From JAEINY01 sp942490535 (GTDB taxonomy: Bacteria; Bacteroidota; Bacteroidia; Bacteroidales; Marinilabiliaceae), in assembly GCA_942490535.1 (NCBI GenBank), contig CALNXQ010000005.1, positions 620,001-684,000 on the forward strand: a stretch of DNA of 64,000 nt. Direction: 5' to 3'. The notes beneath the pieces were generated by a model, which worked only from the letters and a program-made list of their open reading frames with translations, did no database searches and was not told the DNA's origin. Below, piece by piece: positions 27,535 to 36,423 of the stretch. Within the stretch, counting starts at the first letter, position 1; each line of letters opens with the position of its first letter. The position numbers and the translations under genes were made by a program.

Positions 27535-28665
27535 TTAAGTACTATTCACAGCATCGTGCAAACTACTCAACATATAGTCAGCATGATCCTGTAAAAGGGT
27601 CATTGGAGGTAATAACCTTATTGTATTGGTGCCGGAAACTCCTGTAAAAATACGATTTTCATTTAACAAATGCCTCCTTAAAACACTAATATTTTCATGA
27701 TACTCAATACCTAACATTAACCCAACTCCCCGTAACTCTTTGAAAACGTGCGATTCTTTAAGCTTTTTTAATAAATAATCACCCATTAATCTCGAATGTT
27801 CAATCAAATTTTCGGCTTCCATCACCTCTAAAACAGCCAAGGAGGCGGCACAAGCCAGGTAATTTCCGCCAAAAGTGGTTCCTAAAAGGCCGTTTTTGGC
27901 TTCAAATTGCGGCGCAATTAACAAGCCACCCACCGGAAAACCATTTCCCATTCCTTTTGCAACAGTAATTAAGTCAGGTTGCACATTGGCATATTGAAAC
28001 GCAAAGAACTTTCCAGAACGCCCATATCCCGATTGAATCTCATCAAGAATTAAAACCGTCCCATACTTTGTACAAATCCTTTTTAACGCCTGAAGAAAAT
28101 CAGCATCCGGCACATGAATACCACCGATCCCCTGAATCCCTTCAATAATCACCGCCGCTACATCTTTATGCCGCAGTTCCTCTTCCACCCTATCAATAAC
28201 ATTGAAAGGCAAAATCGTAATTTCATGATTCGCATTGAAAGGGGCAATTATCCGCTGATTATCAGTGGCTGCTACGGCTCCTGAAGTACGTCCATGAAAA
28301 CCCTTTTCAAACGCAATAACCTTACTTCTGCCGGTATGAAAAGACGCTAACTTAAGCGCATTTTCATTGGCTTCAGCGCCTGAGTTACAAAGAAAAAGTT
28401 GATAATCGGGCAATTCTGACAACTCCCCAAGCTTAGCAGCTAATTCCTGCTGCATGGGATTTTGAACGGAGTTACTATAAAAACCGATTTTTTTAATCTG
28501 ATCCGTCAGTCGCTCCACATAGTGCGGATGACTATGTCCAATGGAGATAACAGCATGCCCCCCATAAAAATCCAGGTATTTATTACCCTTATCATCCCAT
28601 ATAAAACACCCTTCGCCTTTAACAGGGGTTATATCGAAAAGTGAATAAACATCAAATAGTTTCAT
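27535..28665 (-). CDS. argD: Acetylornithine/succinylornithine aminotransferase
   Basis: PLP class III aminotransferase converting N-acylglutamate semialdehyde to N-acylornithine. 376 residues from ATG 28665; the longer frame starts with TTG. NSGAEANENALKLA, FEKGFHGRTSGAVA, LILDEIQSGYGRSGKFFA and VAKGMGNGFPVGG are class III signatures, the last with the PLP lysine. It is separated from argC by 307 bp holding a hairpin, so it may have its own promoter. Confidence 0.93.
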   Translation of the reverse strand: MKLFDVYSLFDITPVKGEGCFIWDDKGNKYLDFYGGHAVISIGHSHPHYVERLTDQIKKIGFYSNSVQNPMQQELAAKLGELSELPDYQLFLCNSGAEANENALKLASFHTGRSKVIAFEKGFHGRTSGAVAATDNQRIIAPFNANHEITILPFNVIDRVEEELRHKDVAAVIIEGIQGIGGIHVPDADFLQALKRICTKYGTVLILDEIQSGYGRSGKFFAFQYANVQPDLITVAKGMGNGFPVGGLLIAPQFEAKNGLLGTTFGGNYLACAASLAVLEVMEAENLIEHSRLMGDYLLKKLKESHVFKELRGVGLMLGIEYHENISVLRRHLLNENRIFTGVSGTNTIRLLPPMTLLQDHADYMLSSLHDAVNST

Positions 28666-28972
28666 TATTAATACCCTCTCTTTCGTCAAAACTGAAAGAA
28701 GTAAAGTCAGGAAAACCGATAATTACTTCAAATCAATTTCAACCAGTGAATCTAATAAGTAATGCTATAGTGTATATTAGATCGGATAGACCCCTTTAAC
28801 CGAATGGCATAATCAATACCTCTAAACGGGTGGTTTCCTTTTTAAGCGAATCTTATTTAGCTGGGATGTAAGTACCATGAGCCGTTGCCCATGGTACTTA
28901 AATGCAGTGATCTTCACACAAAGAAGAAGAATGAACACCTAAATTTAAACCAAATAAATAAACAACCTCTGG
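28666..28972. repeat. argC-argD gap with a perfect palindromic hairpin
   Basis: AAGTACCATG at 28870-28879 pairs perfectly with CATGGTACTT at 28890-28899. The CCATGG core resembles the second hairpin of element R1 at 17,431. The remaining bases show no gene and no clear promoter. On the minus strand it could attenuate or stabilise the long arg transcript. Confidence 0.5.
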
Positions 28973-29938
28973 CTAAAATGCCACAGGTTTTAGGCGAAGA
29001 CCAGTTGCTTCATCCAAACCAAATAAAAGATTCATATTTTGTATCGCTTGTCCGGATGCTCCCTTTAGGAGATTATCTATCAGACTTACGATGTGCAATT
29101 TCGTACCGTACTTTTTTACAAACAGTATAGCTTTGTTTGTATTCACTACTTGTTTCAGATCCGGATTCTTTGTGGCCATCACCACAAAAGGATGACCTTT
29201 GTAATAATCCATAAACAACTCATTAGCCATCTCTTCAGATAAATCACAATCCAGGTATACTGATGCCATTATTCCGCGGGGGTAATTACCACGCATGGGT
29301 ATGAAATTGATGGCATCCTCAAAATCAGGCTGCAACTGCACTACTGTTTCACCTATCTCGCCCAGATGCTGGTGCGTAAACGACTTATAAACAGATACAT
29401 TATTGTTTCGCCAACTGAAATGCGTGGTATCACTGGCTGCCTGCCCGGCACCTGTTGAACCCGTTATCGCATGCACATGCACTTCACTCAATTTGCGAAT
29501 AGCCGCCAATGGCAAAAGAGCCAATTGAATAGCGGTTGCAAAACAACCAGGATTAGCAATCCGATTACTTTGTTTAATCAGACCTCGGTTGCACTCCGGC
29601 AATCCATAGACAAAACCCTCCGCGGCATGGGCTAAGCGAAAATCATGACTCAGGTCAATGATTTTCCCCTTATAAGTGGATGGCAAACCATGCACAAAGT
29701 CTTTTGAACGACCATGTCCCATACATAAAAACAGAACATCAGCTTGATTCAGATCAGGTTCAGTATCAAAAACAAGATCCGTATCACCAATTAAGTCGGT
29801 ATGCACATCACTCACCTGCAATCCACCCTGGCTATTACTCTGTACAAAACAGATTTCAGCCTGTGGATGATGCAGCAACAAACGAATGAGCTCACCTGCA
29901 GTATATCCTGCACCTCCTATGATACCAACTTTAATCAT
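28973..29938 (-). CDS. argC: N-acylglutamyl-phosphate reductase
   Basis: NADPH-dependent reduction of N-acylglutamyl phosphate. 321 residues. IIGGAGYTAGELIRLL is the nucleotide-binding start and IANPGCFATA carries the catalytic cysteine. The start overlaps the argG stop by 8 bp, so the two are translationally coupled. It is the last gene before the 307-bp gap in the operon. Confidence 0.95.
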   Translation of the reverse strand: MIKVGIIGGAGYTAGELIRLLLHHPQAEICFVQSNSQGGLQVSDVHTDLIGDTDLVFDTEPDLNQADVLFLCMGHGRSKDFVHGLPSTYKGKIIDLSHDFRLAHAAEGFVYGLPECNRGLIKQSNRIANPGCFATAIQLALLPLAAIRKLSEVHVHAITGSTGAGQAASDTTHFSWRNNNVSVYKSFTHQHLGEIGETVVQLQPDFEDAINFIPMRGNYPRGIMASVYLDCDLSEEMANELFMDYYKGHPFVVMATKNPDLKQVVNTNKAILFVKKYGTKLHIVSLIDNLLKGASGQAIQNMNLLFGLDEATGLRLKPVAF

Positions 29939-31148
29939 TGCGCTTATTTATATCTAGTTGCCCTTTATTCACGGCATTAAATATTTTGAGCGGTGTTGCC
30001 AAAATGGTCGTAAATCCTTCCACATCCTGAGCGGTCCATGCTTTATTCATTTCACCGTACTCCCCAAAGGCACTGTTCATCAAATCATGATCTGATTCAA
30101 TTCCCACGACTTCAAAACGGTAGGGTTTCAACTTAATTATGACTTTACCACTTACATTTTGCTGCGAATTCTCGAGGAACTTTTCAATGTCACGCATGAC
30201 AGGCTCCAGGTATTGCGACTCATGTAAAAACATACCGTACCAATTAGCTAACTGCTCTTTCCAATGCATCTGCCACTTGGTCAACACGTGTTTCTCCAAC
30301 ACATGGTGTGCTTTGATAATGAGTAATGGTGCCGCTGCTTCAAAACCCACCCGACCTTTAATGCCAATAATGGTATCGCCCACATGCATGTCACGTCCAA
30401 TGGCATAAGGAGCACCCAATGCTTCAATTTTTTTGATGGCATCAATGGGGTTACTAAACACTTCCCCATCGACAGACTTGATTTCACCGGTAACAAATTC
30501 AAGTACCACAGTTTGCTCCGCCTCTTTTTGAAGTTGACTGGGATAAGCCGCTTCGGGCAACGTTTGATTGGAAGTAAGGGTTTCTTTGCCGCCTACACTG
30601 GTTCCCCACAAACCTTTGTTAATAGAATATTCCATCTTGGACCAATCACGCACAACGCCACGCTCTTTGAGGTAATTGATTTCAGCCTCACGTGAAAGTT
30701 TCAAATCACGAATAGGTGCAATAATCTCAATATCCGGCGCCAATACCTGGAAGGTCAGGTCAAATCGAATTTGATCGTTTCCGGCTCCGGTACTTCCATG
30801 CGCAATGTATTTCGCGCCGATTTGACGCGCATAATCTACTATGGCCAAAGCTTGAAATATCCGCTCCGAGGAAACTGACAAAGGATAAGTATTGTTTTTT
30901 AACACGTTACCGTAGATCATATAACGGATACAGCGTCGGTAATAATTTTCAGTCACATCCAGGGTGGCATGCTGCTTCACACCAAGTTCATAAGCTTTAC
31001 CCTCAATATCTGTTAATTCATGCTCTGAAAAACCGCCGGTATTGGCAATGGCCGAATAAATCTCCAGCCCCTTTTCTTCTGCCAGATACTTCACACAAAA
31101 CGAAGTATCCAACCCGCCACTGTACGCTAAAACAACTTTTTCCTTCAT
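29931..31148 (-). CDS. argG: Argininosuccinate synthase
   Basis: Joins citrulline and aspartate using ATP. 405 residues. The PP-loop AYSGGLDTS is at 8-16; KYIAHGSTGAGNDQIRF and GKETLTSNQTLPEAAYP follow. It lies 32 bp after the GNAT gene and overlaps argC. Its substrate would come from argF' and argE downstream. Confidence 0.96.
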   Translation of the reverse strand: MKEKVVLAYSGGLDTSFCVKYLAEEKGLEIYSAIANTGGFSEHELTDIEGKAYELGVKQHATLDVTENYYRRCIRYMIYGNVLKNNTYPLSVSSERIFQALAIVDYARQIGAKYIAHGSTGAGNDQIRFDLTFQVLAPDIEIIAPIRDLKLSREAEINYLKERGVVRDWSKMEYSINKGLWGTSVGGKETLTSNQTLPEAAYPSQLQKEAEQTVVLEFVTGEIKSVDGEVFSNPIDAIKKIEALGAPYAIGRDMHVGDTIIGIKGRVGFEAAAPLLIIKAHHVLEKHVLTKWQMHWKEQLANWYGMFLHESQYLEPVMRDIEKFLENSQQNVSGKVIIKLKPYRFEVVGIESDHDLMNSAFGEYGEMNKAWTAQDVEGFTTILATPLKIFNAVNKGQLDINKRND

Positions 31149-31180
31149 TATATTCTATTTAATCGTTTTGGAGATCCCAC

Positions 31181-31858
31181 TTAAAACAAAGCCGTTAGTT
31201 TGCTCCAACTATTATTAGACGATGCGTTATTCATCTTTTTTTTTCCTTTGAACAAGGTCTGTTTCAGGTTCGCCAGGCGTTCTGCCACCTTCCCATTCTT
31301 CCTGGCGACATCCTGACGCTTTTGTTCCCATACCGGATCAAACAACATGCCTGTACATAAACAGTGCTTACGATCGGTACGAACCAGTATGTCATAATTC
31401 ACACAACTTTGGCACCCCTTCCAGAAATGATCATCATCGGTTAACTCCGAAAATGTAACGGGCCGATAACCAAGTTCAGAATTAATTTTCATAACCGCCA
31501 GTCCTGTCGTTAAGCCAAATATTTTAGCCTGCGGAAATCGTGTACGAGATAATTCAAACGCTTTTCCTTTAATAGCTTTCGCCAGTCCATGTCCCCGGAA
31601 CTGATCCGCAACGATTAAACCTGAGTTGGCAACAAACTTCTCGTGACCCCATGTTTCGATGTAACAAAAACCGGCAAATGTCTCCCCCTGTAAAGCGATG
31701 ATCGCCTTACGCTCCTCTATTTTTCTTAAAATGTACTCCGGACTTCGTTTAGCAATACCGGTTCCGCGCACTCTGGCGGCATCCGCAATGGTTTCCAAAA
31801 TCACATCCACATAAGCAATGTGCTCATCGGTAGCTACGAAAATGTTGAATTCACTCAT
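31181..31858 (-). CDS. GNAT N-acyltransferase, candidate first-step N-acylglutamate synthase
   Basis: 225 residues. An N-terminal GNAT domain has FAGFCYIETWG, NSGLIVADQFRGHGLAKAIKG (acyl-CoA loop RGHGLAKA) and KINSELGYRP. C-terminal to it lie cysteines C149, C152, C166 and C168 with H165, spaced like a small metal knot, and a basic tail. No argA or argJ is in the window, and this gene is second in the arginine run, between argR and argG. I infer it supplies N-acetyl- or N-succinyl-glutamate; this is not shown by sequence. Confidence 0.75.
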   Translation of the reverse strand: MSEFNIFVATDEHIAYVDVILETIADAARVRGTGIAKRSPEYILRKIEERKAIIALQGETFAGFCYIETWGHEKFVANSGLIVADQFRGHGLAKAIKGKAFELSRTRFPQAKIFGLTTGLAVMKINSELGYRPVTFSELTDDDHFWKGCQSCVNYDILVRTDRKHCLCTGMLFDPVWEQKRQDVARKNGKVAERLANLKQTLFKGKKKMNNASSNNSWSKLTALF

Positions 31859-31877
31859 GCTTTATTCGATCAAAGCG

Positions 31878-32357
31878 TTATAATATTTTCTCCTTCAGGC
31901 CGGGCATGAACAATGACAAAGCATTGATCACATCCATCTTAGAGACGCCTTCACGACTGATCAATAAGATCGTATCGTCGCCGGCAATGGTTCCTAATAT
32001 TTCATACGGGCCATGACTATCAATCACCGATGCAATGCCGTTGGCAAAGCCGGGCCGTGTTTTCATAATGGCCATCTGACCCGAAAACTCAATGGACTCT
32101 ACCCCACTCACCGGAAATTCTTCATGACTATTTTCTTCTTCCTGCTTAACCCCCGTCTCCGGAATCACGTAACGGTATCCGGTTTCAGGGTCGGGCACTT
32201 TTGCCACTTTCAGATATTTCAGGTCTCTTGATAAAGTGGCCTGTGTAATTTGGTACCCTTCACTATCGAGCAATGCCAGGAGATCCTCCTGTGAACTGAC
32301 CTTGCGTGAGCTAATCAGTTGCTTTATCGCCATTAATCGTTGTGCTTTTATCTTCAT
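31878..32357 (-). CDS. argR: Arginine repressor
   Basis: 159 residues. The winged-helix N-terminal domain contains SSQEDLLALLDSEGYQITQATLSRDLKYL, the ArgR DNA-binding signature ending in SRDL. The C-terminal arginine-binding and oligomerisation domain contains GTIAGDDTILLI. First gene of the minus-strand arginine run. A promoter and an ArgR-box-like operator lie just upstream, so it probably represses itself and the operon. Confidence 0.94.
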   Translation of the reverse strand: MKIKAQRLMAIKQLISSRKVSSQEDLLALLDSEGYQITQATLSRDLKYLKVAKVPDPETGYRYVIPETGVKQEEENSHEEFPVSGVESIEFSGQMAIMKTRPGFANGIASVIDSHGPYEILGTIAGDDTILLISREGVSKMDVINALSLFMPGLKEKIL

Positions 32358-32365
32358 TCTTCTTT

Positions 32366-32383
32366 GGTGTATATTTATTCATT
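32366..32383. promoter_or_regulatory. ArgR-box-like operator for the argR operon
   Basis: An 18-bp site that fits TNTGNATWWWWATNCANA except at the first and last positions (GG-TGTAT-ATTT-ATTCATT). It lies 9 bp upstream of argR and directly after the minus-strand -7 box, where a repressor would cover the transcription start. Confidence 0.6.
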
Positions 32384-32390
32384 GGCGATG

Positions 32391-32420
32391 CAAAAATATT
32401 CAATAAATATTAATCTCAAA
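32391..32420 (-). promoter_or_regulatory. Promoter of the argR-arg operon
   Basis: On the minus strand, TTTG (32420-32417), 18 bp, then TATTTTTG (32398-32391). Both boxes match the Bacteroidota consensus. The expected start falls next to the ArgR-like box. Confidence 0.65.
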
Positions 32421-32442
32421 GTAATTTATTGTAAAAAAAATG

Positions 32443-32450
32443 TATTTTTG
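32443..32450 (+). promoter_or_regulatory. Candidate -7 box for carB
   Basis: TATTTTTG on the plus strand, 296 bp before carB. No -33 partner at normal spacing was found. If used, it implies a leader of about 290 nt rich in A and T, with no hairpin I could recognise as a riboswitch. Confidence 0.35.
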
Positions 32451-32687
32451 CATGACAGTAATTATTCAAAACCTAATAAAAAGAGGTCTGGAAGTGACTA
32501 TTTTCGGCATAAATACGAGATCTACATACAGTTTACCCTCCCTGTTATTTTTATTCATTTTTTCATTCTTTTCCCGTAATTTTCCTTTTTCTATCTATAA
32601 AGGTATAAAAAAAGGGAATACATGTATAAAAATGTGGTCTACCAACTCAAAAGGAATCTATAAAAATGTTAAAAGAGTAAAAAGCTG

Positions 32688-32705
32688 TATAAATATTTAT
32701 TCACT
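32688..32705. promoter_or_regulatory. ArgR-box-like site upstream of carB
   Basis: TATAAATATTTATTCACT fits the 18-bp ArgR box with two mismatches (A for the first G, T for the last A). It is 41 bp before the carB start, suggesting that carB is also controlled by ArgR. Confidence 0.45.
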
Positions 32706-32745
32706 ATTGCCGAAACCAATACGGATATAATAAATCAACAATAAC

Positions 32746-35700
32746 ATGAAGAAGAACGTCAAAAAGGTAGTTATTCTGGGTTCTGGGGCGCTGAAGATTG
32801 GCGAAGCAGGCGAATTTGACTATTCAGGCTCACAGGCCTTGAAAGCATTAAAGGAAGAAGGTATTGAAACGGTTTTGATCAATCCCAACATTGCTACCGT
32901 GCAGACCTCCGAAGGGATTGCAGATAAAATCTACTATTTGCCGGTGACTCCATACTTTGTGGAAGAAGTCATCAAAAAGGAAAATCCGGAAGGAATATTA
33001 CTGGCTTTTGGCGGTCAGACCGCATTGAACTGCGGTACTGAATTATATCTGAATGGCATCCTTGAAAAGTACAATGTGGAAGTATTGGGAACTCCGGTAC
33101 AAGCCATCATTAATACGGAAGACCGGGAGATATTTGCCAACAAACTAAAAGAGATTGATGTAAAAACACCCATCAGTATTGCGGTTACATCCATTGAAGA
33201 TGCCTTAAAAGCATCGGATGAAATTGGCTTCCCGATAATCGTGCGTGCTGCCTACACCTTGGGAGGAATGGGTTCCGGTTTTTGTAATTCCCGCGAAGAA
33301 TTAATTGCACGTGCTGAAAACGCCTTTTCATACTCTAACCAGATACTGGTTGAAGAATCCTTAAAAGGTTGGAAAGAGGTAGAGTACGAAGTAGTACGTG
33401 ATGCTTATAACAACTGCATCACGGTTTGTAACATGGAGAACTTTGATCCACTGGGTATCCATACCGGAGAAAGTATTGTGGTGGCTCCCTCACAAACCTT
33501 ATCCAATACCGAATACCATAAATTACGTGAATTAGCCATCAAGATCATCCGACACATTGGGGTAGTTGGTGAATGTAACGTACAATATACACTGGACCCC
33601 AATTCGGAAGATTATCGTGTGATTGAAGTCAATGCGCGACTTTCACGCTCCAGTGCCCTGGCCTCCAAAGCCACTGGTTATCCCTTGGCTTTTATTGCCG
33701 CCAAACTGGGATTGGGTTACAGTTTACATGAACTGAAAAACTCAGTCACAAAAACAACAACTGCGTTCTTCGAGCCCGCACTGGATTATGTGGTGTGTAA
33801 AATACCACGCTGGGATTTAGGTAAATTTACTGGCGTCTCCAAACAACTGGGCTCCAGCATGAAAAGCGTGGGTGAAATCATGGCCATCGGCCGTACCTTT
33901 GAGGAAGCCATGCAAAAAGGTCTGCGTATGGTAGGCCAGGGAATGCATGGTTTTGTGGGTAACCAACCCTTGAAATTTGAAAGCCTGAAAGAAGAATTGG
34001 CAGCTCCTACAGATCAGCGCGTCTTTGCCATTTCCGAAGCATTGCAGAACGGAATGTCGATAGATGAAATCCATGACCTCACCAAAATTGACAAATGGTT
34101 TTTGGAGAAACTAAAAAACATCACAGATCACCAAACTTTACTGGAGCAATACAACGCACTCATTCAATTACCGGAAGATGCGCTGCTAAGGGCTAAGAAG
34201 ATGGGATTCTCCGATTTCCAGATTGCCCGCATGGTATTGAAGACGCCGTCAAATGACATGGAAAGCGGACTGTTAGCCGTTCGTCAGTTCCGAAAAGAGC
34301 ACGGCATTTTGCCTGTGGTGAAACAAATTGACACCATGGCGGGTGAATTCCCAGCCCAAATCAACTACTTATATCTGACCTACAGCGGCACCGAGCATGA
34401 CATCGACTTTGAAAACGATGGTAAATCAGTGATAGTATTAGGCTCAGGAGCTTACCGCATCGGTTCTTCGGTTGAATTTGACTGGTGTAGCGTCAATGCC
34501 TTGAACACAGTGAATGCTCAAGATTACCGGTCCATCATGATCAACTACAACCCGGAAACGGTAAGTACGGATTATGATATGTGCAGCCGCTTGTATTTTG
34601 ATGAGTTATCACAAGAGCGGGTAATGGACATTATCGATCTGGAAACGCCTAAAGGCGTCATTGTATCGGTGGGAGGACAAATCCCCAACAACCTGGCCAT
34701 GAAACTACATCGTCAGAATGTGCCAATCCTGGGTACTTCTCCGGAAGATATTGACCGGGCCGAGAACCGTCAGAAATTCTCATCTCTGTTAGATGAGTTA
34801 AAAGTGGATCAACCCCGTTGGAGCGAATTAACTTCCATCGAAGACATCTTCACCTTTGTGGATGAAGTAGGCTTCCCGGTATTGGTGCGCCCATCGTATG
34901 TATTATCCGGTGCGGCGATGAATGTGGTATCCAATAAAGATGAGTTGGAACACTTCCTGACACTGGCTGCCAATGTATCCAAAGAATTCCCGGTGGTAGT
35001 ATCCGAATTTATTGAACAAGCCAAAGAGATTGAGATCGATGCAGTAGCCGACAAAGGGGAAGTGGTGGCCTATGCCATCAGCGAGCACATTGAGTTTGCC
35101 GGGGTACACTCCGGTGATGCCACCATCGTATTCCCACCTCAGAAATTATACGTCGAAACAATCCGTCGGGTCAAACGCATTGCCAAAGAAATTGCCAAAG
35201 GCTTGAATATCTCTGGTCCTTTCAACATGCAGTTACTGGCTAAGGACAATGACATCAAAGTGATTGAGTGCAATTTACGGGCTTCACGGAGTTTCCCGTT
35301 TGTGTCCAAGGTTTTAAAGGTAAACCTCATCGACATCGCCACCCGCGTGATGCTGGGCTTACCAGTTGAGAAACCCAAGAAAAACTTGTTCGAACTGGAT
35401 TACGTGGGTATCAAAGCCCCCCAATTCTCCTTTGCCCGGCTTCAAAAAGCCGACCCTGTGTTAGGCGTGGACATGTCTTCGACCGGTGAAGTAGGCTGTA
35501 TCGGCGAAAATTACTACGACGCAGTATTACAAGCCATGTTGGCTGTGGGCTATAACATTCCGAAAAAGAATATTCTGATCTCCTCCGGACCGGCACGTTC
35601 CAAACTGGAATTACTGCAAAGTGCCCGTATGTTGAAAGACCGGGGATATAACCTGTTTGCCACTGGCGGAACCCATAAGTTCTTCGCAGAGAATGGTGTA

Positions 35701-35967
35701 GAAACAACACTATTATATTGGCCTAATGAAGACCAAAAGCCAAATACGATAGATTACATCCGTGAGAAAAAGATTGACCTGGTAATTAACATTCCTAAAA
35801 ACCTGACGGAATCAGAGTTGAAAAACGGATATCACATTCGTCGGGATGCCATTGATTTCAACATTCCGCTGATCACCAATGCCCGCTTAGCAAGCGCATT
35901 TATCTATTCCTTCTGTAAAATGAGTATAGATCAAATCAGCATCAAAAGTTGGGATGAATATAAATAG
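32746..35967 (+). CDS. carB: Carbamoyl-phosphate synthase large subunit
   Basis: Makes carbamoyl phosphate for arginine and pyrimidines. 1,073 residues, full length, with two homologous ATP-grasp halves: GSGALKIGEAGEFDYSG near residue 11 and GSGAYRIGSSVEFDWCS in the second half. EVNARLSRSSALASKATG and ECNLRASRSFPFVSKVL are the matching ATP-site motifs. The C-terminal MGS-like allosteric domain starts near ILISSGPARSKLELLQ. The small subunit carA is not adjacent. A strong terminator follows. Confidence 0.96.
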   Translation: MKKNVKKVVILGSGALKIGEAGEFDYSGSQALKALKEEGIETVLINPNIATVQTSEGIADKIYYLPVTPYFVEEVIKKENPEGILLAFGGQTALNCGTELYLNGILEKYNVEVLGTPVQAIINTEDREIFANKLKEIDVKTPISIAVTSIEDALKASDEIGFPIIVRAAYTLGGMGSGFCNSREELIARAENAFSYSNQILVEESLKGWKEVEYEVVRDAYNNCITVCNMENFDPLGIHTGESIVVAPSQTLSNTEYHKLRELAIKIIRHIGVVGECNVQYTLDPNSEDYRVIEVNARLSRSSALASKATGYPLAFIAAKLGLGYSLHELKNSVTKTTTAFFEPALDYVVCKIPRWDLGKFTGVSKQLGSSMKSVGEIMAIGRTFEEAMQKGLRMVGQGMHGFVGNQPLKFESLKEELAAPTDQRVFAISEALQNGMSIDEIHDLTKIDKWFLEKLKNITDHQTLLEQYNALIQLPEDALLRAKKMGFSDFQIARMVLKTPSNDMESGLLAVRQFRKEHGILPVVKQIDTMAGEFPAQINYLYLTYSGTEHDIDFENDGKSVIVLGSGAYRIGSSVEFDWCSVNALNTVNAQDYRSIMINYNPETVSTDYDMCSRLYFDELSQERVMDIIDLETPKGVIVSVGGQIPNNLAMKLHRQNVPILGTSPEDIDRAENRQKFSSLLDELKVDQPRWSELTSIEDIFTFVDEVGFPVLVRPSYVLSGAAMNVVSNKDELEHFLTLAANVSKEFPVVVSEFIEQAKEIEIDAVADKGEVVAYAISEHIEFAGVHSGDATIVFPPQKLYVETIRRVKRIAKEIAKGLNISGPFNMQLLAKDNDIKVIECNLRASRSFPFVSKVLKVNLIDIATRVMLGLPVEKPKKNLFELDYVGIKAPQFSFARLQKADPVLGVDMSSTGEVGCIGENYYDAVLQAMLAVGYNIPKKNILISSGPARSKLELLQSARMLKDRGYNLFATGGTHKFFAENGVETTLLYWPNEDQKPNTIDYIREKKIDLVINIPKNLTESELKNGYHIRRDAIDFNIPLITNARLASAFIYSFCKMSIDQISIKSWDEYK

Positions 35968-36014
35968 AGACGACAAATCTTAGATTTCAATAAGACTACT
36001 ACAGATTAAAACTG

Positions 36015-36054
36015 AAAACCCCGCAACCGGCCCTAAAGCTGGTGCGGGGTTTTT
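36015..36054 (+). terminator. Terminator after carB
   Basis: A long stem, AAAACCCCGCAACCGG against CTGGTGCGGGGTTTTT, with a T run. Confidence 0.85.
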
Positions 36055-36423
36055 ATGCATCAAAGTATTACTCTGCAGACCTTAAGGCTTATATGACACC
36101 AGCACCTACCTATAATTCAGCATCCACCTAATCGGCTTCAATCTCATTTTTACTACCTGCTCCGAAAACGAGATGAATGCTTTAAATCTGCCTGAAACAC
36201 TAAATGCAGAAAAATCTGAGATGAAATAGACTCAGGGTAGTATCTTCAACGAAGGGTATGACCATATCATCATTACTTTATACTGATAAGGCAACTAAAA
36301 TGGCCCAAATGGATACAAAAACGGTGTCATAAAATGAAAAGAAAGAACTCCAAAAGAGCTCCCTCTTTCATAATAAAGGCCGATCTACCGGAAAAACCAA
36401 AACTATGCGCTGCCAAAAGAGCG
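36055..36423. repeat. Intergenic region with a partial dispersed-repeat copy
   Basis: No gene seen. The end (about 36,346-36,410) has GAACTCCAAAAGAGCTCC and then ATCTACCGGAAAAACCAAAA, matching the tail landmarks of the repeat at 43,350-43,412 (GGACT...GAGTTC, then ATCTCCCGGAAGAACCAAAA). It is probably a decayed copy of that family. Confidence 0.4.
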
